Assembly: GCA_018829545.1 (NCBI GenBank)
Contig: JAHJTX010000256.1
Location: 1-38,429, forward strand
Length of the DNA: 38,429 nt
Direction of reading: 5' to 3'
Origin: Bacteroidota bacterium
Lineage (GTDB): Bacteria > Bacteroidota > Ignavibacteria > Ignavibacteriales > Melioribacteraceae
How positions within the stretch are numbered: position 1 is the stretch's first letter; each line of letters opens with the position of its first letter. Below, one piece after another: positions 32,786-38,429 of this stretch. The notes under the pieces are model-generated. The model worked only from the letters and a program-made list of their open reading frames with translations. It had not been told where the DNA came from and searched no databases. Both the position numbers and the translations under genes were made by a program.

Positions 32786-33559
32786 TTGAAAATTATTTTC
32801 ATCGGAACCGGTTCGGGTAAAACTTCCCTTAAACGAAATCATTCGTCAATTGCGCTAATAAAAGCAGGCGGCGTACATTTAATTGACTGCGGCGATGGAG
32901 TTTCCCGCGCATTATTAAGCGCAAAAATATCTCCACTAGATATTGACTCAATTCTAATTTCGCACTTTCATGCGGATCACGCGGCAGGTCTTCCGTCTCT
33001 CGTTACTCAAATGAAACTGCAGCACAGAACGAAGAAGCTGAAAATTTTCACATATAAGCATCATGTTGAGTTTGTGGCTCTAATGCTTGAATGCGCGCTT
33101 TTATTTCAATCCAATCTTGGATTTGATTTAGAAATCGTTCCCTTTGAAAATAATTGTGCAATTTCTCTCGGTAATGGAATGTCTGTTTTGCCGAGAAAAA
33201 ATTCTCACATTTCCGAGAAATACGGAGAAACTAAGTTTAGCAATAATCAATTTTACTCTGCTTCTTTTTTGATTCAGATAGAGAATTCAAACCTGTATTA
33301 CTCAGCAGACATTGGGAATGTTGAAGATCTAAAAATATTTTGCGATTTTTCTTGCGATACTGCAATTCTCGAAACCACTCACGTGAATACTGATGATCTG
33401 AATAAATTTATTGAATCGGGGAAATTCAAAAGAGTATTTCTGACGCACATCGGCGATGAAACCGAAATTGAATTACAAAAGTGGATTGCGAAAATTAGAG
33501 CAGAATATTCCGCAAGCATTCAATTAGCATACGATGGCTTTGAGATCGAAATTATATAA
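32786..33559 (+). CDS. RNase Z-like metallo-beta-lactamase fold hydrolase
   Basis: A 257-residue MBL-fold protein. Metal ligands: SHFHADHAAGLPS (HxHxDH), His in NSHISEKYG, Asp in YYSADIGN, and His in FLTHIGDE. The N-terminus (IIFIGTGSGKTSLKRNHSSIALI) and overall order are those of the RNase Z/ElaC and related phosphodiesterase group, without the long exosite arm, so tRNA 3'-processing is uncertain and a phosphodiesterase is also possible. The start is TTG at 32786 with AGAAG before it; no ATG precedes the conserved beta strand. Confidence 0.87.
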   Translation: MKIIFIGTGSGKTSLKRNHSSIALIKAGGVHLIDCGDGVSRALLSAKISPLDIDSILISHFHADHAAGLPSLVTQMKLQHRTKKLKIFTYKHHVEFVALMLECALLFQSNLGFDLEIVPFENNCAISLGNGMSVLPRKNSHISEKYGETKFSNNQFYSASFLIQIENSNLYYSADIGNVEDLKIFCDFSCDTAILETTHVNTDDLNKFIESGKFKRVFLTHIGDETEIELQKWIAKIRAEYSASIQLAYDGFEIEII

Positions 33560-33575
33560 GCGTAAAATGAAATTG

Positions 33576-33605
33576 TTACACGATATTTTTATATTTTATC
33601 GTGTG
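33576..33605. other. AT-rich hairpin before the sigma-54 activator gene
   Basis: ACACGAT and ATCGTGT arms surround a 13-base AT-rich loop, in the 80-base gap after the hydrolase gene. It is followed by GTTTAAT and an A run rather than a T run, so it is a weak terminator at best. Confidence 0.35.
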
Positions 33606-33639
33606 TTTAATAAAAAAATAAGTGCAAACAAATAGTTAA

Positions 33640-34746
33640 ATGAGTACGGAAAAAATTCAAGAAAAACTCGGAATTATCGGAAAATCCAAAGGGATTAAAG
33701 ACCTGGTGGATATAGTTTTGCAAGTGGCAAAGTCCGATATCTCCGTACTGCTCACTGGCGAAAGCGGCGTTGGAAAAGAAATTTTTGCCAATGCTATTCA
33801 TACTTCCAGCAGCAGAGCAAACAAAAAACTTGTGAGCGTTAATTGCGGCGCCATCCCGGAAGGAATACTCGAAAGCGAATTGTTCGGACATGAAAAAGGT
33901 TCATTCACCGGCGCTACGGACGACAGAAAGGGCTATTTCGAAATTGCGGACGGCGGGACTTTATTCCTCGATGAAATTGCCGAAATGCCGCTTACTACTC
34001 AAGTGAAATTGCTGCGTGTTTTGGAAACAAACGAATTTATGCGGCTTGGCAGCGAAAAAGTTACTAAGGTTGATGTTAGAATAATCTGCGCAACCAATAA
34101 AAATCTCCAGCATGAAGTCGACAATAAAAAATTCAGAAAGGATTTATTCTTCCGACTCAAAGCTGTTACGCTTACAATTCCTGAGTTAAGAGAGCGCAAA
34201 GAGGATATAATCTCACTTGCAGAATTCATGTTGAAAAATTATTCCGAGAGGATGAAACTTCCTCCGTATATTTTCTCAAAAGATGCGCATGAATTATTCA
34301 CAAATTATTATTGGCCCGGAAACGTTAGGGAATTAAAAAACGTAATTGAGACCGGCGCTGCGCTTAGTAAAAACAGCGTCTTAACTTCAGAATCTTTTCT
34401 CCCGCATCTTTCATCAAATTCTTCGGTTTACGAAACAAAAAATCTTCCCGTGCATTTAGACCGCTCTTCCGAAGAATTAGACAGAGAAATGATTTACCGC
34501 GCGCTTATTGAAATCAAAAGGGACCTGATACATCTTAAGAATATGGCAGGAAAGTATAACGGCGAAAACATTAGAAACACAGAAGATGCATTGGTTCACG
34601 AAATTATTCCTCTTGCTTCGCTGGAAAAAAAAGCGATAATTAATACTCTGGAATTTACCAAGTGGAATAAGAAAAAAGCAGCAGAACTGCTTAAAATAAG
34701 TGAAAGAACTTTATACAGAAAACTGAAAGATTATGAAATTCAATAA
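33640..34746 (+). CDS. Sigma-54-dependent transcription activator without receiver domain
   Basis: A 368-residue bacterial enhancer-binding protein. The AAA+ domain begins almost at the N-terminus: Walker A GESGVGKE (about residues 40-47), the sigma-54 contact loop as GSFTGA (about residues 86-91, Ser in place of Ala), Walker B GGTLFLDEI, and the arginine-finger region LFFRLKAV. A Fis-type helix-turn-helix closes the C-terminus (NKKKAAELLKISERTLYRKLKDY). No receiver or GAF domain is present, so it may be constitutively active or held by a separate partner. Its end overlaps lptE by 14 bases. The genes it controls are not shown here; I saw no convincing GG-N10-GC promoter in the window. Confidence 0.93.
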   Translation: MSTEKIQEKLGIIGKSKGIKDLVDIVLQVAKSDISVLLTGESGVGKEIFANAIHTSSSRANKKLVSVNCGAIPEGILESELFGHEKGSFTGATDDRKGYFEIADGGTLFLDEIAEMPLTTQVKLLRVLETNEFMRLGSEKVTKVDVRIICATNKNLQHEVDNKKFRKDLFFRLKAVTLTIPELRERKEDIISLAEFMLKNYSERMKLPPYIFSKDAHELFTNYYWPGNVRELKNVIETGAALSKNSVLTSESFLPHLSSNSSVYETKNLPVHLDRSSEELDREMIYRALIEIKRDLIHLKNMAGKYNGENIRNTEDALVHEIIPLASLEKKAIINTLEFTKWNKKKAAELLKISERTLYRKLKDYEIQ

Positions 34747-35248
34747 CCGTAATATTTGTATCTTTGTATGCGCTTTATCGGCTGCTATTGCCGGATGCAG
34801 CTATTCTTTCACCGGAGCTTCAGTTCCGCCTCATCTCCAGACAATTGCAATCTCAATAGTGCAAGATAGGAGCAATAAAGGTGAACCGAATTTGGATAAC
34901 CTTTTTACTGATGAGTTAATAAACAAATTTTTAAACGATAATACTTTAGAAGTAACCGACAAAAATAATGCCGACGCGCTGTTAGAATGTACAATCCTTT
35001 CTCTGAGCGATTCTCCGGAGTTGATAAGCGGAGACAGAGAAAAGGCGACAACACGCAGGATGACAATCACCGTTAAAGTGCAGTATAAAGATCTGGTGAA
35101 TAAAAAGAGCGTTTTCGATAAGAATTTTTCGAACTACGAGACTTACGATACGGAATCTGATTTTATATCTGCAAGAAACTCGGCTATTGAAGCTGTTGTG
35201 GATTATTTAACAGAAGATATTCTGTTAGGTGTAGTTTCCAATTGGTAA
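34733..35248 (+). CDS. lptE: LptE-family lipoprotein, LPS assembly
   Basis: A 171-residue outer-membrane lipoprotein. The N-terminus ends in a lipobox AAIAGC (lipidated Cys at about residue 22), then YSFTGASVPPHLQTIAI, typical of the LptE family in this phylum. It plugs the LptD barrel and helps to place lipopolysaccharide in the outer leaflet. Its ATG lies inside the last codons of the sigma-54 activator gene (14-base overlap), a pairing I recall from other Bacteroidota/Chlorobi genomes. Confidence 0.9.
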   Translation: MKFNNRNICIFVCALSAAIAGCSYSFTGASVPPHLQTIAISIVQDRSNKGEPNLDNLFTDELINKFLNDNTLEVTDKNNADALLECTILSLSDSPELISGDREKATTRRMTITVKVQYKDLVNKKSVFDKNFSNYETYDTESDFISARNSAIEAVVDYLTEDILLGVVSNW

Positions 35249-35268
35249 TTAATTAATAAAGAGACATT

Positions 35269-36732
35269 ATGAACGAACTAGTTTTATTTATTTACTTCTT
35301 TTCCTTAACCATACTTTTAATTTTTTCCAGTCATGGTTTTATCATGCTTTTTTATCATATCAAATATGAAAAAGTTACACCCAAGGAAAAGGAATCTGCT
35401 GGAAACGATCCTTTGGTTACAATCCAGCTCCCGCTTTATAACGAAATGTACGTTGCAGAAAGATTAATTGATGCTGTCTGCAATATTGAATATGATAAAG
35501 ATCTGCTTGAGATTCAGGTTTTGGATGACTCGCGAGATGAAACAGTTGAGATCGTTCGCAAAAAGGTTGAAGAAAAGAAAGCGCTTGGATTCAACATCGA
35601 GCATATTAGAAGAGAGGTGAGAACCGGTTTTAAAGCAGGCGCGCTTAAATATGGTCTTGGCATTGCTAAGGGCGAATATGTCGCTATTTTTGATGCAGAT
35701 TTTGTGCCTACCACAGATTTTCTAAGAAACACTCTTAAATTTTTCCACGATGACAGAGTAGGAATGGTTCAAACACGTTGGGAACATTTAAACGAAGATT
35801 TCTCAATGCTTACAAAAATTCAGGCTCTTGCTTTGAACGGGCATTTTGTAATTGAACAATCTGTGCGCAACAAAGCGGGATTTTTTATTAACTTTAACGG
35901 CACAGGCGGAGTTTGGAGAAAAGAATGCATTGAAGATGCCGGCAACTGGCATGCAGATACGCTAACTGAAGATTTGGATTTAAGTTTTAGAGCGCAATTA
36001 AAAGGGTGGAAATTTGCTTACTTGCGTGATTTTACAACTCCTGCAGAACTACCCGCAGAAATGAATGCATTAAAAGCTCAACAGTTTAGATGGACAAAAG
36101 GAGCAATTGAAACTGCTAAAAAATTGCTGCCAACTCTTTGGAAATCGGATGTGTCTTTGAGAGTAAAACTTCAAGGAACTTTTCATCTGACAAACAATAT
36201 AGTTTTTCCCTTCATACTGCTTGCAGGAATTTTGAACGTTCCGTTAATTTTTATTAAGAACAGCGGACCCTATGATAACTTCTTCAATTTGATGTCTGTT
36301 TTCGTTCTCGCATTTATAAGTTCATTTCTGTTTTATCTTTATGCTCAAAAAGATGTTTATGTTGATTGGAGAAAGAAAATTACGCTCTTCCCAATTTTTA
36401 TGGCTGGAAGCATGGGCTTAGCTCTTAACAACACTCGTGCAGTAATCGAAGGTCTTTTAAGCAGAAAAAGTGAATTCGTTAGAACTCCTAAATTCCAAAA
36501 CGTTAAGCAATCAGATTCATTAGTAAAGAATAAGTATTTTCAAAACACAAAGGTAGATACTTCTGCTTTTGTTGAGTTAATATTAGCGGTTTATTGCCTA
36601 ATAGGTGTAATTGCTTCAATTTACTTTTGGGAAATTGCAGCGCTTCCATTTCAACTGATGTTCTTCTTGGGATTTGGGATTGTTTCTTTTCTTTCCCTTA
36701 AACAGTCTCTTGTGAAAAAGAAAGGTGCGTAA
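35269..36732 (+). CDS. Family 2 glycosyltransferase, cellulose-synthase-like membrane enzyme
   Basis: A 487-residue processive-type GT2 enzyme. The catalytic Asp groups are VLDDSRDE and FDADFVP, followed by NFNGTGGVWRK, the TLTEDLDLSFRA catalytic-base block, and QQFRWTKG (Q-x-x-R-W). One membrane segment lies at the N-terminus and four or more in the last 200 residues. It most resembles the CESA/CaSu-like and ceramide glucosyltransferase-type group; the polymer or lipid it makes is not known. The following TPR gene starts right after its stop codon, so the two are co-translated and may work together. Confidence 0.92.
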   Translation: MNELVLFIYFFSLTILLIFSSHGFIMLFYHIKYEKVTPKEKESAGNDPLVTIQLPLYNEMYVAERLIDAVCNIEYDKDLLEIQVLDDSRDETVEIVRKKVEEKKALGFNIEHIRREVRTGFKAGALKYGLGIAKGEYVAIFDADFVPTTDFLRNTLKFFHDDRVGMVQTRWEHLNEDFSMLTKIQALALNGHFVIEQSVRNKAGFFINFNGTGGVWRKECIEDAGNWHADTLTEDLDLSFRAQLKGWKFAYLRDFTTPAELPAEMNALKAQQFRWTKGAIETAKKLLPTLWKSDVSLRVKLQGTFHLTNNIVFPFILLAGILNVPLIFIKNSGPYDNFFNLMSVFVLAFISSFLFYLYAQKDVYVDWRKKITLFPIFMAGSMGLALNNTRAVIEGLLSRKSEFVRTPKFQNVKQSDSLVKNKYFQNTKVDTSAFVELILAVYCLIGVIASIYFWEIAALPFQLMFFLGFGIVSFLSLKQSLVKKKGA

Positions 36733-37404
36733 ATGAGTAAGAGTCAAGCCGGTATCTCCAACGATAAAATCGCTTTGATTTATGAGTTCAATAAAAATTC
36801 TCCGCTGTTCGTCCGCGTTGCATACAACGAATTGGAGAATGGAAATATAGATCAAGCGTTAAAAATTTTGGGAAACGGTTTGGAACTGTATATAAATTAT
36901 CCGACTGCTTTTATAATCAGCGCGCTGGCTCTTGCGCTTAAGGGTGAAACTCAAAAAGCTGCAGCAAAATTGGAAGAGCTTAAAAGTTATATCGATGCTG
37001 AAAAAACTATCGCTTATTATTTAGAGAAAATTAGTCAGATCAAAGGAAATAAATCCGATCTAAAATTGATTTTCAATAGAGCAACTGAAGAAAATTTTGT
37101 ATCCGACGAATTCATTCCGAATGATGTTGATAATAACTTGGAAGAACTGGCTAAAAAATTAGCAAAAGCTAAAATAAATTTTTCTGATGATCCTGTCGAT
37201 GATTCACCCGCATCGAAAACGGTAGAATTGAATGAGACAAGAGGCTTAGTTAGTGAAACTCTAGCGAAGATTTTTATCAATCAGCAGAATTATGAAGAAG
37301 CGCTGAATATTTATCAAACGCTAATCGGTATTCAGCCCGAAAAGAAAAATTATTATCTGGAAAGAATTGCAGAACTCAATAAGTTAATCGGTAAGGGGAA
37401 TTAA
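36733..37404 (+). CDS. TPR-repeat protein downstream of the glycosyltransferase
   Basis: A 223-residue soluble protein with no signal peptide. TPR-like helix pairs are visible near residues 28-75 (AYNELENGNIDQALKILGNGLELY, PTAFIISALALALKGE) and again near 180-215 (LAKIFINQQNYEEALNIYQTLI, YYLERIAELNKLI). A less ordered acidic linker lies between. The ATG directly follows the TAA of the glycosyltransferase gene, with GAAAGG as ribosome binding site. It probably scaffolds or regulates that enzyme (inference from context). Confidence 0.8.
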   Translation: MSKSQAGISNDKIALIYEFNKNSPLFVRVAYNELENGNIDQALKILGNGLELYINYPTAFIISALALALKGETQKAAAKLEELKSYIDAEKTIAYYLEKISQIKGNKSDLKLIFNRATEENFVSDEFIPNDVDNNLEELAKKLAKAKINFSDDPVDDSPASKTVELNETRGLVSETLAKIFINQQNYEEALNIYQTLIGIQPEKKNYYLERIAELNKLIGKGN

Positions 37405-37420
37405 TTTCCCCCTTTTTTTT
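37393..37420 (+). terminator. Intrinsic terminator abutting the mpg start codon
   Basis: AAGGGGAA at 37393-37400 pairs with TTCCCCCTT at 37406-37414, with eight T in a row up to 37420. The stem includes the stop codon of the TPR gene. The T run ends one base before the ATG of the DNA glycosylase gene, so the terminator occupies the place where its ribosome binding site should be. Confidence 0.72.
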
Positions 37421-38032
37421 ATGAATTTCTCCTTTAGTACAAATAAACTTCCCCAAGAATTTTACTCAAGACATGTTACAGATGTAGCAAAAGACCTCCT
37501 CGGAAAAGTTTTATGCCGTACAGTAAGCGGGCAAATTTTATCCGGGAAAATTGTTGAAGTAGAAGCCTATTCAAAAGACGGCGATGAAGCCTCACACTCT
37601 TTTAAAGAGAAAAATAAAAGAAATTCAATTATGTTTGAGGGCGGCGGAATTCTGTACGTTTATCTTATTTACGGAATTCATTTTTGTATGAATATTGTTA
37701 CCGGAGACAAAAACAGCGGCTGCGCTGTTTTAGTGCGTGCAGTTGAGCCTTTAACTAATATTGACATAATGATGAAAAATCGTTTCGGCGAGGCTTTGCC
37801 GAATGACAAATCCTTAGCCCATGCAACGAACGGTCCTGCAAAATTGTGTAAAGCTTTTAACGTTGATTTGGCGCAGAACGGAATAAGCCTTTTATCTTCA
37901 GAAATATATTTAACAGAAGGATTTGAAGTAAGCGAAGATGAAATCGGTAATTCAAAAAGAGTGGGAATCAGTAAGTCAAAAGAACTTGATTGGCGATTTT
38001 ATTTAAAAGGTAATAGATTCGTTTCAAAATAA
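37421..38032 (+). CDS. 3-methyladenine DNA glycosylase (Mpg/AAG family)
   Basis: A 203-residue base-excision repair enzyme removing alkylated purines. Family blocks are LPQEFYSRHVTDVAKDLLGKVL, IVEVEAYSKDGDEASHSFKEK, GGGILYVYLIYGIHFCMNIV and ATNGPAKLCKAF. The active-site region with Glu (VEVEAY) and the intercalating Tyr (YVYLIYG) is intact. Length is normal for the bacterial form. Start at ATG 37421 has no ribosome binding site, because a terminator T run ends just before it; no later start would keep the first conserved block. It may be leaderless. Confidence 0.95.
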   Translation: MNFSFSTNKLPQEFYSRHVTDVAKDLLGKVLCRTVSGQILSGKIVEVEAYSKDGDEASHSFKEKNKRNSIMFEGGGILYVYLIYGIHFCMNIVTGDKNSGCAVLVRAVEPLTNIDIMMKNRFGEALPNDKSLAHATNGPAKLCKAFNVDLAQNGISLLSSEIYLTEGFEVSEDEIGNSKRVGISKSKELDWRFYLKGNRFVSK

Positions 38033-38275
38033 ACTTTAATACGGTGAAAGAGTTTTCTGTAAAACTGGAAGACTAACTGTAGTTTTAATAATTTTCTGTG
38101 TTCTTTATTGTGGACAAATTCTCTTATTCAAGATAGAAATGTTCTGTTTTTCGCCAAATATTTGATGTTTTTATCTGGCATAATGATTGAGTAAGTACAT
38201 ATTTTCATAAATATTGTGACTTAACATTTTTGTAATTAGTCCCGTAGGGACGTCATATTTATAGAAAGAATAAGC
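38033..38275. other. Intergenic region without gene; contains a GTCCCGTAGGGAC palindrome
   Basis: I see no coding sequence here. At 38239-38251 there is a 13-base palindrome, GTCCCGTAGGGAC, followed by GTCATATTTATAGA. I recall this pair of motifs as a widespread intergenic repeat in environmental bacterial genomes. A short AGTTTT/AAAACT hairpin lies near 38050. Confidence 0.5.
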
Positions 38276-38429
38276 AATGAGTCCACTGCAAAAAGGCGCT
38301 TAAATCGAATTTGAGAAAGAATTGAAAACCGTTGAAACGGTTCACCAATTCTCTAAGTAGTTGTTAACCCACGACTTAAGTCGTGGGTTAGCTAAACTCA
38401 GTTGTGATTCTTTTAACCGTTTTAACGGT
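38276..38429. mobile_element. Second REP/MITE-like element, cut by the window end
   Basis: It begins AATGAGTCCACTGCAAAAA (38276-38294), nearly the same end as the element at 19992. Then come a hairpin with AGAATTG/CAATTCT outer and AACCGTT/AACGGTT inner arms (38319-38353), and a perfect palindrome of 26 bases at 38365-38390 with arm TAACCCACGACTT. A further AACCGTTTTAACGGT-type hairpin ends the window. The right terminal repeat is not reached. Its inner hairpins differ in sequence from the first copy while the layout is kept. Confidence 0.68.

Overview
This is a 38.4 kb stretch of an AT-rich bacterial chromosome. Several things point to the Bacteroidota/Chlorobi/Ignavibacteria radiation, most likely an Ignavibacteria-type organism: a Gld-like ABC exporter with its GldG-type and DUF4340 partners, a receiver-less sigma-54 activator overlapping lptE, long DNA runs with ATA/AAA-rich codons, and abundant small palindromic intergenic repeats. 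The lineage call is inference from gene style, not from a marker gene; no rRNA or tRNA gene is visible.

Layout. 1-3.1 kb: the end of an exopolysaccharide sugar transferase, a decayed MABP-like fragment, an unknown secreted protein, and aqpZ bracketed by copies of an AACCT(T)CGAGGTT palindrome family. 3.1-10.6 kb: mfd (minus), then a Lon-family protease with the pyruvate kinase gene overlapping its stop codon. 10.6-12.5 kb: a complete PvuII-type restriction-modification module (divergent methyltransferase and controller, with a clear C-box operator between them). Its endonuclease gene is cut into two ORFs by an apparent one-base deletion, and the second ORF restarts through an ATGA overlap. 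12.5-14.1 kb: the radical SAM enzyme AmrS and a small orphan ORF flanked by the same palindromes. 14.1-17.6 kb (minus): an operon of an NDP-sugar pyrophosphorylase, metK and ahcY (SAM synthesis and SAH recycling). 17.7-20.6 kb: a FabK-like flavoprotein, a conserved unknown, a repeat-rich gap with a broken CxxCH-protein remnant and a 124-bp REP/MITE-like element, and a small membrane protein. 20.7-25.4 kb: dxr, rseP and a TonB-dependent receptor. 25.5-30.5 kb (minus): rpiA, then a four-gene Gld-like ABC operon. 30.5-38.0 kb (plus): a small membrane protein, miaB, a SPOR-domain protein, an RNase Z-like hydrolase, a sigma-54 activator, lptE, a GT2 glycosyltransferase, a TPR protein and a 3-methyladenine DNA glycosylase. 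The window ends inside a second REP-like element.

Most genes are core housekeeping: isoprenoid start (dxr), envelope biogenesis (rseP, lptE, SPOR, GT2), SAM cycle, repair (mfd, mpg), glycolysis and pentose phosphate (pyk, rpiA), tRNA modification (miaB). The accessory content is the PvuII-type island and the repeat-filled gaps. The most noteworthy item is the split PvuII-like endonuclease: the cut falls at the position equivalent to Met86 of R.PvuII, putting the catalytic residues in one ORF and the DNA-recognition Asn pair in the other.
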